From Eremophila alpestris peregrina (taxonomy: Eukaryota; Chordata; Aves; Passeriformes; Alaudidae), in NCBI GenBank assembly GCA_009792885.1, contig WMCF01000015.1, forward strand, positions 7,664,791 through 7,728,790: 64,000 nucleotides of DNA, given 5' to 3'. A program made the translations under genes and the position numbers. This document shows, piece after piece, positions 25,255 to 36,742 of this stretch. Under the pieces are notes generated by a model that saw only the letters and a program-made list of their open reading frames with translations, did no database searches and had not been told where the DNA came from. Position 1 is the first letter of the stretch. Each line of letters opens with the position of its first letter.

Positions 25255-25665
25255 CTGAGAAAAGCAGGCACTGACGGATAAAAGGACTCCACAGAAGTAT
25301 GTGTGGGAGTTGGAGAGTAGGAACACTCAGAGGGGAGATAAAAGGACGGTGGAGGTTGTGCACGCAGACTCAGCTGCAGGCACGGGGCCCTGCTCCTGGC
25401 AGCACTGACTCTCCAGCTGGGCTATGCTACTGTGAGCTGCAACAGCTACAAGAAAGCTGTCTGATCCTTTCCCCACAGGAGTCTTCCTCAGGATACCTGA
25501 GGACCATAAAACGATACAGAGGAAGACTTGCTGTACTGCTTTGGTCCTTATAATGTTTTGTCTTACTGCTGTGCTCACACCTGAGACTGTCCACTCTGTC
25601 TCTGCTTAGCTTTTTTCAGGACACAGAAAAACAATTTATTTCAGACAGCTAATTTTTACCCTCAC
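25255..25665 (+). mobile_element. LTR-like block, unclassified
   Basis: The block is about half G+C in AT-rich flanks. It contains a TATA-like word (GATAAAAGGACTCC), then GC-rich sequence (GGCACGGGGCCCTGCTCCTGG), then TTTCCCCACAGGAGTCTTCCTC, CTGAGGACCATAAAACGATAC and a pyrimidine-rich end. This order resembles the U3-R-U5 of an avian retroviral LTR. No paired LTR or viral gene is present, and the exact ends are not clear. The open frames on both strands follow from the GC-rich composition. Confidence 0.4.
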
Positions 25666-28264
25666 TAGCTTTTTGAAAATCATTAATGAAACGAATTCAA
25701 ATACACTTTTCCTAGGAACCTTCTCAATGAACCTGCTGCTCCCCTTTTCTCTGTAAATACAATAATTTTCAATGTAGATATACAGATGAAGTTTAACCAT
25801 TCTTTTTTTTTTTTTTTTTTTTTTTGGTAATATTCCATTCCTATTTGTTGGTTGATGGAAACTTAGGCTACACTGCAGGGTTGCTTGTGGGCCAGCATCT
25901 TGTTCCTTTTGAGTAAAATTCCTGTAATGTCTCTGGAAAAAGCCTTTGTTACAGGTGATGGAGGTAAGGGAGCAGTGGGAAAACAAACCTGCTGCATTTT
26001 GCCTAAAATGCAGAAAGGTCTGCTTGAGTCATGAGTGGCTTGTTGGTTGAATTCAGCAGGGGAGAATCTGGCAATTAATCTGAAGTGTCACTATATTCAA
26101 TAGAAATTGTTGTAGAGGGCTTCTGGGGACATAAAGGTAGCTCTGGTGACTGAAGATTGCATATATTTCTGTGGTTTATTCATTTTTAAAGACTTCACTG
26201 CACTCAAATAGTAAACTTTTTCTGAGAATAAAGTCTGCTTAGTGACTTTCTCCATAAATGGTGACCTACTTTGTAGAAATAGGTATGTCAGGATGGATAT
26301 GGAAACTTCTAAGAAGATTCATATATGTACAAACTACAGTTTATGGAAAAAGAGAAGTTATTAATTCTTTAAAGGCATAGGCTCTGATATAACAAAATTT
26401 ATTCTGTTTGGGGCCAATGTTGCCCCTTGGAGTAATTGGACTAATTTTCATATACAAACCCAGAAGCAAAATTGCCATTTTGATGCCTTCCTTTTTGTTT
26501 TTCTACCTATTTGAAAATAAGGTTCCACACTGAGGTCATCCTTTAGTCCCTGGAAAAGTATAAAAGCTTTTATATACTATTTCAGGAATATTGCCTAATC
26601 TGAAATACAATAAAAAATTATGCAGTGCAGAAAATAATTAATGGGTTATATATGAGCAACAGATCTTTCTAAAATGTCAATTTGTCAAATTTTCCACCCT
26701 GGTTTGCAGTATACATCATGTATCTCATTATTGTTATCTGTACCCACCCAGAGGACTGATTCAAAACACACCCTAAAATGTAAAACAGATTTAAAAAGAT
26801 TTTGGGTCAGGCCTTAACAGACTTTCAGATCCCAAATTATTTCAATCCTGTTCTCTTTATTTATTTATTTTTTAGATACCTATACAAATGAAGCTTACCA
26901 ACTGAAAAATCCTAATTATATTCTATTGCTTTGGTGTAGAAAATATTTATGGATTAATTTGTTCTATTTTTATCTCTCTGTGAAAACTTTCAATTTCACC
27001 AGGCTACTACTGCAAATGGGGTTTTTTTGTTGTTTCTTTTGTTTCAGCTAGTCTTCTAACAAAGAAAATTCTAGAAGACTTATAACTTCTCTATCCAGTT
27101 AATGTGTAGAATTTCTTACCCTAATGTAATTGAAGCAATAAAAATAAGCAGATATTTCAATAATTGGAAAGGTCTGTCTGCATGGAAAACTAGTAGAAGA
27201 AACTTGGAAGATACCAATATTTATCTCTTTTTTGATTGGCTTTTTTGCTAATTTATTTCTGAAGCACACCATATAAAGTGGTGGGCCACCACAAACAGCA
27301 TTAAACTTGGGAGCTGGGAGAGAAAATATGTTTCAAGGTTTTATTCTGTTTCAGTTCTTCTCTATACTACAAGCAACATATGCATAAGCTTAAGCATACT
27401 CCAGAAAAATTCTCCGTGCAAATCACTTATGAAGATTTCTACAAGTTTAAAAGTTGCATTTTTAAATGAATAATCACAGGAGGAGTTTGTCCAAAACCAA
27501 CACATACAACAGACACAAAGTGTGGTTTTAAAACAGTCTTTGGGACCATTATAAGTGACACAGAATAAGACTCATGCAGTGGAAAAATTAGAATGTTGAA
27601 TAGTCCATTTCTGCCTCACAGTTACAGGTAAAGAAGTTAAGATAACTTGTCATTGTACTTTTACACTTTGAATACCTTGAAAGATGTGAACTTATTCTCT
27701 TTGTAACATTACACACTGCCATGTAATATATTTCTCAGAAATGTGGGCATTACTTATTTATAATATAATTATAAGCTAATTCTAAAATAAACAAAAATCC
27801 TCATTTTTTTTCCTGTGGAAATACTTTGTTAAACTATTATTGAAATTGTTTAAAAATGGTACTAATCTCTTCTACATTCAATATTGATTTTCAAGTTTTC
27901 AAGCAATTAAGTTTTCCTTGTAGCTATTTAAAAGTCTTGTTTCTTTCATTACAATCCTAAATTGAATCATCAATAGCTTAAGTTATCAAAGATTTAGGGA
28001 AAGCAGAAAGGAAGGTTGGGAGACCATTATACCTGAAAGTCTACCAGGTCAGGTATGTGAGAGCCATCCAGACTCCTGAACTTAATGCTATTATTGAGGG
28101 ATCTTTAACATCCAGAGGAGTTCCTGAAACACCAGCCTCACACTTAGATCCATCATCATTCCGAGAAAAGACAAAAAAATACATTCTAGCATCTGGAAAC
28201 AAGAGTGGTGAACTCTCTTCTAAAATTCTGTTCTTCACTGGATAGTCAGTCATCCTTGGAGGAG
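25666..28264. other. AT-rich unique DNA
   Basis: No gene recognised. It contains a T-run at 25802-25825. The stretch 28041-28264 directly before a CR1 is less AT-rich and has overlapping short frames on both strands; it may be part of an older insertion, but I cannot name it. Confidence 0.4.
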
Positions 28265-28713
28265 ATAGCAACAAAGATGGGGCAACCCTGGATGTATGGG
28301 CAGACTGGGGAACAAAAGGCTGGAGAACAGCCCTTCAGAAAAGGACCTGGGGATCTTGGTGGATAGCAAGCCTAGAGTAGTGATGGAGAGGAGAGATCAT
28401 TGCAGGTTGTGACTTCCTCATGAGGGGAAGGAGAGGAGTAGGTACCAATCTCTTTGCTGTCATGACCAGTGACAGGAATTAAGGAAATGGCCTGAAGCTG
28501 TGTCAGGAGGTTTAAGTTGGATGTCGGAAAAAGGTTCTTCACCCAGAGGAGACTGGGCACTGAAACAGGCTCCCCAGGGATGTGATCACACCCATCAAGC
28601 CTGGCAGAGTTCAAGAAGCATTTGGACAATGCTCCCAGGCAAGTAGTGTGATTCTTGGTGTCGAACTTAAAGACCCTCTTCCAACCAGGATATTTTATAA
28701 TTCTATGATTCTG
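28265..28713 (+). mobile_element. CR1 LINE, 3' fragment
   Basis: The order is diagnostic for the end of avian CR1. It begins with AAAAGGACCTGGGGATCTTGG of late ORF2. GAGAGGAGTAGGTACCAATCTC, GGCCTGAAGCTGTGTCAGGAGG, AGGTTCTTCACCCAGAGG, CAGGCTCCCCAGGGA and AGTTCAAGAAGCATTTGGACAA follow. The fragment ends with TTCCAACCAGGATATTTTAT and ATTCTATGATTCTGA. A short stretch is missing at about 28385-28415. It is 5'-truncated and its reading frame is broken. Confidence 0.92.
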
Positions 28714-31700
28714 AGACTGATATAATACATTTGACAGATTCCAAATTCCAAATTCCAGTTACAAATTTTCTCTCAGTTCATTTGCAGTTTCCCTTTCACA
28801 TTTCCCTGTAGGAAATATGTGTGATATTTAATCAAGATGAAGACACCTAATAGGACATCTGTGTCTATCAGTCATGGGATAACCATGACTGAACCACATA
28901 TTCAGATCTCATCACAAGCACATTGAACACTGAATGGTGTTTAAGAATTTCTGGGTTTTTAAGCATCTGTTTCTCCATTCTGAAGAGTCCATTCAGCTTG
29001 ATATTTTGTAGTTTCCTGTCTTAATCTTTGTTGCTTCTGTTCAGTGCTGTCAGCACTATAATGTCTGCTAGGATTCTGGTGTTATAGGGGACTTTTTTTA
29101 ACAGGGGCATCTTCTAAACCTGACAGTCAGCCCCCTTGTGGTACATACCAAAGTAGCCAAATTTTGCTAAGTCTAGCATGTCTCTTAAAAATTTCATAAG
29201 AATAAAATCCCCTGCAACAGGAGCTCTACATTTGCTCAAAGGGTAAATTTTGAAGCTTCTACCAATGACTCCAAGAGAAGTCTGCTACTCCAGGATTAGT
29301 AGAAGTCCTCATCTGTTTTGTTTCTTGAATTTCAGTGTTTTACCAACACATAATTCAAAATTTTCATCACTTTCTTACCTATTTATTTTTACTTATTCTC
29401 TTCCTAACACCTATCTCTTCTTTTGTCAGAAACAGTCTTTAGTAAACTTTAAACTTTTTATTTTATTGTTTTTATTTTCTTTTAATAAGCATTAGTAGAA
29501 TGTCTTTTTTGTTTGGCTTGGTTGATTTGGAGTTTCCTCTGGTCAGATTAAAGGCAAAGTCTTCATGACACTTTCAAAGCTTTCTAGATAAATAAAGAAG
29601 GGATTAATTATTTAACCAATAAATAAAGAAAGTATATAAATGAGATATCATGTGCATAACAAAAGCCCTGTTTAATGTTGATAGATTTTCAAGCTTAAAA
29701 TTTCCTTTTAAAAATTTGAAGCTCTTTTTGAGAATACAGTTCCTCAAGTTATGCATTCATAAATTTGTACTTGTTAATGCTTATCTCCCCCATACTATAA
29801 GGAAGGTACATATGAGGGGAAAGTTTGGGACCAGATATCCTGAGAAAACCTGAGAATTAATTTTCAGTTTTAAAAAGTGCAAAATATAAAAATTATGTCC
29901 CTCAAATTTTAATTGATAATTGTGAGGGTTTTCCTTATTTTGGAGCAACAGCAAATGTAGATGCATATACTTTCATGTACTTACGTGATTTAGATCACTA
30001 CAATTTTGTGCCCATTGTTGATTTGACATGACTTTTTATTGCAGCTCATTGAAGTCTTGATTGTGGAATACTTCTTTAAATAAATTAACTGAGATGTAGA
30101 TGTTCTTGTATCAGAGAGGATCAAATAAAACCTTCCTGCAGAGAAGAGTTATCTATGAGACCCCAGAAGTCTAATAATAAATATTGAATATTGAAGTCTC
30201 AATTAATTTCAACAAGAGTGTCACTTTTTTTTTTTAACATTATTTTGTATGTCATTTTAGGAGATGTGGTGACTTCTTGAAAAACTTAGAACAAAATATT
30301 CCAAATTGCCACACATTTACTTTCTGGAAAACAGGATAGTTAAATATCATTCATACAAATATATAAACTGTCAGAGGCCTTAACATGTAAGGAAATTTTT
30401 TTAAATTTATGGTGCTGACAAGGCTTTTTAACCTTCTGTACTGTTGTCCACTGATCTTCAAACACATCAGAATCCAGACCTGCTTTAAGACTGAAGTCAG
30501 TGAACCCTTTCATTCCTTACTAGACTTAAATAAAGTTCCTCATGGTCAATGATGCTAACTGCTCTTATGTTTTCTATTTTTGACTTGCGTCTTGCTTTCT
30601 AGTTATATACAAATTAAGGGTGCCTTACTCTCTGCTTAGAAGCTCTCCTTTGTACATTATATGGTGTTATGGCTATTATTTAACAGTTACTCATGATGAT
30701 ATACAAATGCATAAGTTGTTAAACAATTACCAAGTGATTTTTTTAACAGAGTTAATGCTTCTTGCACAATGTGAGACAATGAATAAAAAAATCCCTCTTG
30801 GAGTATGTTGTCATTTTCAAGTTTCATGGAAATTATTCCAGAAACATTTGTTTCTCTTACTTCAGTTGTTTTTTTCTGCTACTTGAGTAATCAAAACTGT
30901 CCCATATTCCCCCACTTACTTGACTTATATACACAGAGGACCACCCAAGACAAGGGAAGGGAAGTAATTTCCTGAAATCTGTGTATAGTTTCTAGTACAG
31001 CATGAATTCTGGAATTGATCATCTGTCAAGCAACAAATTATGCATTTGTCCCAGAAACAAAATTAATTTCCTAAACTTATTTTTATCTGTTTTAATGTTT
31101 CTTTTTCTTCAAAATTATGCAGGATTTTGTCACATCAGCACCAAAGTAATATTTTTGTCATCTCAAGCAAATATTCATATATTTTCATTTTAATTTTTCT
31201 TTTTTAGCTGTTGTGATAAACACCAAAACCTGATTTCTGACTTCCATATTTTTGAGATTCCTTTTCTTTATTTTTCTTTTTTTTTTTTTCCCCAAATGGT
31301 GTACTTTGTCAAAAAACAATTTAAAATGGTTTTATGTACTTGTATTCTCCAGGTGTCATATGGTAACAAAACAAACAATAACCTTTCTGCACTCATCTCA
31401 GGTCGCCTTTATTTTCATAAGTCTCATATTTATCTGAAGTACACCATCCAACCTATAGTTTCTCTGTTGCCTATTAATCTTTTATCACATTCCACTCTAC
31501 AGCACTGGAGTGGAAGGCAAGTTGTTCCAAAGACAAACATTTCTATTATGAGCCTCACTTCAGGCAGCAGGTTTGTTCATGTCAGGTTTGTTCATGGCAT
31601 AAACATACTTGATAGATGACATTTAGTTTTATGTAAAATAAATAGCTTGAGTAATTCATCTGTGTTTTCCTGCAATGAAGTATGTTGGATATTTCCTGCC

Positions 31701-32839
31701 TCAGAGCTGATGTTTTTAGAAATATATCAGTCACATGACAGCATCTCAAACTGCACGTTCTTGTATAAAGCACGGCATATATATGCAGACCAAAATCTAA
31801 AAAAATCCCATCTTCTGAAAAATATTTCACACAAATGTATAAAAATGAAAAAAAAAAAAAAGTGGCTATTTGAAGTCCTTTATTCATTGCCTGTTTTTCT
31901 TAAAATGAAAGGTTGAGTTGGTTCTATATTTACTTTTATTTCAATCTAGTTCTATCTCAGATCCCTGCATCATTTAAAATTGACTATCTTTGAACACTAT
32001 GAAGAAAATCTGTCTAGCAAAAAGATAGAAGTCACAAAACAAACATAATGCTGTCAGGCTTCAAGATCCATCCACAAATAATAATAAAAACAAATCTTAG
32101 AGGCAATTTTTTTAAAATCAAAACATAACAGCTAGTTGCCTTTGTCAATGTTAAAAATGATTTTTAATCTCTATGGAATTTGGCTTAATATAATATAAAG
32201 TTTACTATCTTAAATTTTTTTAAAAATCAATAATAATAAAATTTAAAAATCTTAAATAATACCAAAGAAAATACATTGTAAAGGGGGTTTTTATGACTTT
32301 CTTTAACTTTAGCCTAAAGACCTTAAGACTGCATACAGTAATTAGAAACAACTGATCAGGAACTGAAAATAGATACATTTAATCCCTATTTTGTTTTGTT
32401 TGTGTATCTCCTCTTGCTAGCTACAGTGAGTATGACACTCCAAATACTTACTTGTTTCCAACAGTTTACAAAAAAGGTCAGTCAAGTTTAACAAACATCA
32501 TGATTCCCAGTTACTTATCAGTCTCCTAATAGTTGGTCCAACCAAAAAAAATTTACTTTGTGCAACATCAGCAAAGACAGTAAAATCTGATCTGAACTGA
32601 ACACTAACAAAGTTTTTCTCATGGAAAGGTTTCCCTTTCCAAAGAGATGTGGTTTATCCAAAGCTTGCCTGCAATATTCTGTATGTAGTATAACCAAATC
32701 TTATTATTTTGTTAACAAATTATTTTATCCCACCCTTGGTTACTCAGCTATGTAATTTAATTGAAGCAAGTCAATTTCTATGGGTTATTTTAAATAAAAA
32801 AAAATTACATAGCTAGTTAATGACAAATTTTTTGTTCTC
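28714..32839. other. AT-rich unique DNA
   Basis: About 4 kb with no gene, LTR or LINE recognised. It has an A-run at 31849-31861 and a 14-base direct duplication (CAGGTTTGTTCATG) at about 31569-31596. Open frames of 60-107 codons are AT-rich and featureless. Confidence 0.45.
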
Positions 32840-33240
32840 TGTGACTGGCAAATAAACCTCTATCCAGTTGCTCAGTCACTATTTCCCCATCAAGTTCAGG
32901 ACTAGAAGCAAAAAAATCATCATGTGATGCAAAAAGAATCTCTCATCACTAGGAGATCAATGCCCAGCCAGTAGATGAGTAACAGCTACTTTAGAAAAAT
33001 TCCCACAGATTTACTGCTGAGCATGGGGTTCCATTGCATGGAATATCTCTTTGGTCACATTGGCTCAGCTCACCCAGCTGTGTCTCTTACCAACTCTTGT
33101 GCAACCCCTGGCTGCTCACTGACTGGCCAGAGCAGAAAAGAGAGAAGCCCTTGATGCTGCATAAACACTGCTCTGTAAAAGCTGAAACATTGCTATCAAA
33201 AGAGTTGTGTCCATAAATATAAAACACAGCACTATATGGG
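32840..33240 (-). mobile_element. solo LTR, diverged, minus strand
   Basis: Read on the plus strand, the block starts TGTGACTGG and CCAGTTGCTCAGTCAC. It then carries the landmark GCATGGAATATCTCTTTGG and GGCTCAGCT, CTTGTGCAACCCCTGGCTG, and near the end ATAAAACACAGCACTATA. These match, in order, the inverted LTRs at 35153-35714 and 46865-47381. It is shorter than those because of deletions, and its 3' boundary is indistinct. No viral coding sequence is attached. Confidence 0.72.
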
Positions 33241-33254
33241 CTGTGTAATGCCCC

Positions 33255-33965
33255 TGTCTGCTTGGTGGGTTGAGGGGAAGGTAGTTGTATCTATCCTGGG
33301 CAGTTCATAGGAGAAACAACAAAATTTTCAGGAGGTTAAAAAAACCCCCACTTTTACTTGCAAACTTTGGAGCATTCCAATGGAATAAACTTGGCAAAGC
33401 TTAACGTAGCAAACTTTAACTTGTCCAGACACAACAAGGGATTTAACAAGCCATTGATTGGAATTTTTCTTGGTCCAGCTTATAGTGTATTTTGAGAAGA
33501 AAAAGTGCAGAGAAGAAAGAGAAAGAAACAGAAAAAAAAAGAGAGAGAAAGGTAGCTGTCACCCTAGTGTGGTCTCAACAGCTTTTAAAACCAGGGTAGT
33601 AGAAAGCACCCCATAGCACAAGCTTATGCTGATTTCAGCACCCAAGTCTCGTGCCTGCATTTTACACAGAGCCAGGATGTTCCCAGTTGTCCCCTGCAGT
33701 CACCACCCCCATTACAGAGGTGGTCAGGGCTGGCTTTTCCAACGCTCACACACTTCACAGGCGGCGTGAGAAGGCTCAAGGGTGCCAGGGGGAGCAGAGT
33801 GCTGTCCCACCTATGGCTGAGCTTGCCCTGTCCCCCACCACTTCCCAACTGGTTGTTTTGAGCCAGTCAGCCTCTCCTCCAGTTTCCTGCAGACTGTTAA
33901 AAGAAAGGGAGCTCCATCCCAGCCAAAGTCAGCACTCTCCTCTTTCAAAATGGACAACTAGGTGA
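33255..33965. repeat. unclassified, GC-richer insertion-like block
   Basis: Starts just after the LTR at 32840-33240. It has A-rich and purine-rich sequence to 33555 (GAGAAAGAAAC units at 33493-33552), then a markedly GC-richer part at 33560-33965 with open frames on both strands (up to 104 codons). The sharp composition change suggests inserted DNA, possibly another LTR in antisense. I cannot assign a family and see no protein domain. Confidence 0.4.
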
Positions 33966-35152
33966 GTCATTTGGGTCATGGTCGCTCAATCTGTTCCTAA
34001 TCAAAGAAAAAGGCTCAAATTTATACTCTGTGTAGTGAAATGTTTCTTTTCATGACATGGTTAAAGAGTTCTGCTGTGTTTATTCCAAACATTGAAGCAC
34101 TCTCATGAGAAAATAACTTTTTGCCATAGCATTCACAGAAGGGAAAGTCTCATTTGTTAACTATTCTGCCAATGCTTAAAAGGAGTAAAACTAATATAAC
34201 TATAGAAACAGGTTCTAGACAGTTGAAATGATAATTTTTTTTCAGGGGAAAATCTTTATTTCACTTAATTTAAATATATTTTAAACAACCTATGTCTTCA
34301 TGATATTCTGCACCTTCAATGGAAATTTTACATTAAATTTAAAGAGACTTTTGAGTATAAAAAAAAAATTGATGCTTTGGTTTGTTAGTTTTTTTAAAAA
34401 TATTTGACATACACAATTTTATAGTCTCTAGACAATCTAATCAATTTCTCTTCATTCAAAATAATTTTCAAATATCAATTTAATGCAATTATTTATGTTC
34501 ATAATTAGTTATTAATACATTGCTAAACAGTCGTCTTACAGTCATTAGTAACATGTGTAATCTCAAAAAAAAAAAAAATGTGCATTTAACAGCCACAACT
34601 GCCTAGCACTTAATTAAAGGACTAGAAAACTGAGATTTGTGTAATGAGCAAAGAGTCTCTTAATCGGTTTTTGGTTTATGGATACAGCTTGGATACAGTT
34701 TGGGGGGAAAGAGAGAGAAAGCAGTAGATGTTAAAACCAAGGACAAAGCATAAATTGCATCAAAAGAGGTGTTAACCTGGCCTCTTTTCTGGGTTATTTG
34801 GGGCAGACACTAGGAAGGAATTAATTGCACTGGAGAAAATGAAGTACATAGATGAAATATCAAGTCACATTTTGTGAGATAATGTTAGGGGTTACAGTAT
34901 TATTGGGATTGGAAGGAGGAAGGATTTGGAGCATATGTCTGTGAAGCAATTTGTGATAAAACTTCTTCTATAGTTTGAACCAAATTCAAAATTTCATTTG
35001 ATAAGTATATCTGATTTACTGCAGAGATAGGAATTAGGATCTCCTAATTCATGCCTTTATCAGGAGATGACTCTCTGTATGCATGTCTACAGATTGATTA
35101 CGCTGAGCAGTAGAAGAGAGATTATTGTAGAGGATTGACTTTGAATGGCAGA
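33966..35152. other. AT-rich unique DNA
   Basis: No gene or repeat family recognised apart from an A-run at 34566-34578. Confidence 0.4.
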
Positions 35153-35714
35153 TGTACACCAAGCCACTCTATCACTCCCCTTTCTCAGCTGGACAGGAGA
35201 GAGGAAATAAGATGGAAACCAACATGTAGGTTGAGATAAGGAAGTTTACTGAAGAATAGGAAAGGTTGTGTGTGTGCAAGCAAAGTGAAGAAAAAAAGAA
35301 AAAAGAGATTTTATTCTATTATCAGCAAACAATGCCTGGCCACTTCCGGGGAAGCAGAGCTTCAGCATTCATAATTGTTGCTCAGTAAGGCAAACATTGT
35401 AAATAATAAATACATCTCCTTCCTCCTCCTTTCCTTACCTTTTATATCTGAGCTGATGTCATATTTTATGGAATATCCCTTTTTTCTCTTTGGGCCAGTT
35501 GTACTAGTTGTGTCCCCTCCCAGGATTCTGCCCACCTCCATCCTACTGGCAGGGCACAGAATGCTGATGAGAAACAGCATGGATACAGTGCCAGCACTGC
35601 TCAGCAGTGGCCAAGGCACTGGGGCGTTACCCACACCTTTCCTACCAATACAAAACACAGCACTGTAAGGGCTGCTGTGGTAAAATGAACTCCATCTCAG
35701 ACAGATCCAGTACA
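35153..35714 (-). mobile_element. solo LTR, minus strand, mosaic type
   Basis: About 562 bp bounded by TG and CA. Read on the plus strand, the first part (AAGCCACTCTATCACTCCCC, CAGCTGGACAGGAGAGAG, GGTTGAGATAAGG) matches the reverse complement of the end of the LTR at 49026-49971. The rest (ATGCCTGGCCACTTCC, TTATGGAATATCCC, TACTGGCAGGGCACAG, CTGCTCAGCAGTGGCC, AAAACACAGCACTGTA) matches the LTRs at 36213-36742 and 46865-47381. It therefore combines a U5 of one type with a U3 of another. No clear target-site duplication and no viral genes are seen. Confidence 0.8.
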
Positions 35715-35950
35715 ATTATCAGTGGCAGACCATCTGACACATACACTTGAGGACTATTATGATTAATCTCACCAACTGACTTGATTGGTGCCAGTTCGTT
35801 TACATTCTTAGAGGAAGAAAACTGCTAACTTTGAACTTAGTCCAGCATGACACAAACATTTGTCAGATAAGGAAAAGACTGATTACTGGACACGAATCCC
35901 CCACACTTTAAAGGTTTGTAATTTCAAATATTATATGTGGAGAGAGAAAA
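35715..35950. other. AT-rich spacer
   Basis: Unique sequence between an LTR and a CR1; nothing recognised. Confidence 0.4.
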
Positions 35951-36200
35951 CAGAATCACAGGAATAAAAGAGAAAGGTTGGAAGGATCATCTGGTGATTG
36001 TTTACAACCAAGCTCCTACTTGAAGGGAAGATAATTTAAAACCTTAAATAAGAGTGTTCACAACTTTTTCAGTCAAGTTTTAAATATCTCTAAGGATGGG
36101 GATTCCACACTTTCTGTGTTCTGCTACTTGACAGTAGTCATTGCAGTTAAACATTCAGGTTCCTAATACGCAGTTTGAATTCCCTTGGCTGTGACTTTTT
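35951..36200 (-). mobile_element. CR1 LINE, short 3' fragment
   Basis: The plus strand reads as reverse-complement CR1: CAGAATCACAGGAATAAAAG, AAAGGTTGGAAGGATCATCTGG, then diverged CAAGTTTTAAATATCTCTAAGG, GGGGATTCCACACTTTCTG and a stretch corresponding to the ORF2 end. It is old and short. The LTR at 36213 begins only about a dozen bases after it, so that LTR may have landed at or inside its edge. Confidence 0.75.
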
Positions 36201-36212
36201 TTTTATTTTTTA

Positions 36213-36742
36213 TGTATTGGTTTTAAGAGTTAATATCTTTGCATTAGTTACTATAATGTTACTTTGGATTTTTTCTGGAAACTGTATTGATAACACTGGG
36301 ATATTTTAACTATAGATGAGAGTTTACACAACCTCAAGGTTTTTTCTGCTTCTCACCCCACTGGCGAGGAGGCTGAGGGTGCACAAGAAGCTGGGAGGAG
36401 ACACAGCTGGGACTGTCGACCCCAACTGACCAGAGAGATATTCCATACTATATGGCATCCTCCTCGGCAATAAAAACTGTGGGGAACTTCAGAGTGGTTT
36501 GTCTTTTGAAATAACTGACACTTGATGAAGCCCTGCTTTCCTGAGAAGCCTGAGCACTTCCTTACTCACGGGAAGCAGTAAATTAATTCCTTTTTCTGCC
36601 TTCCTTGTGTGCATGGCTTTGTCTTTACCTATTAAGCCATCTTTACCTCAGGAGTTATCACTGTTAGTCTTCCGATCACTTACCATGAGTGGGAGGTGAC
36701 TGACTGGCTGAACTGTTTAGTTGCTGACTGAAGTTAAAGACA
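36213..36742 (+). mobile_element. solo LTR, near-complete, plus strand
   Basis: About 530 bp. It opens with TGTATTGGTTTTAAGAGTTAAT and continues with TTGATAACACTGGGATATTTTA, CACCCCACTGGCGAGGAGGC, GCACAAGAAGCTGGGAGG and AGATATTCCATACTATATGG. A TATA-like GCAATAAAAACTG and an end-of-R region CCTATTAAGCCATCTTTACCTC follow, and it closes with AAGTTAAAGACA. Every landmark occurs in reverse order and complement in 46865-47381. This is the U3-R-U5 layout of an avian endogenous retrovirus LTR. No second LTR in the same orientation or viral gene is near, so it is a solo LTR left by recombination. Confidence 0.85.

Noticed and set aside
33624..33965. Two overlapping ORFs (74 and 104 codons) on opposite strands as genes
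   Set aside because: GC-rich composition in an insertion-like block keeps both strands open; neither peptide has a recognisable domain.
35362..35715. 117-codon minus-strand ORF and 97-codon plus-strand ORF
   Set aside because: Both lie within the solo LTR at 35153-35714.
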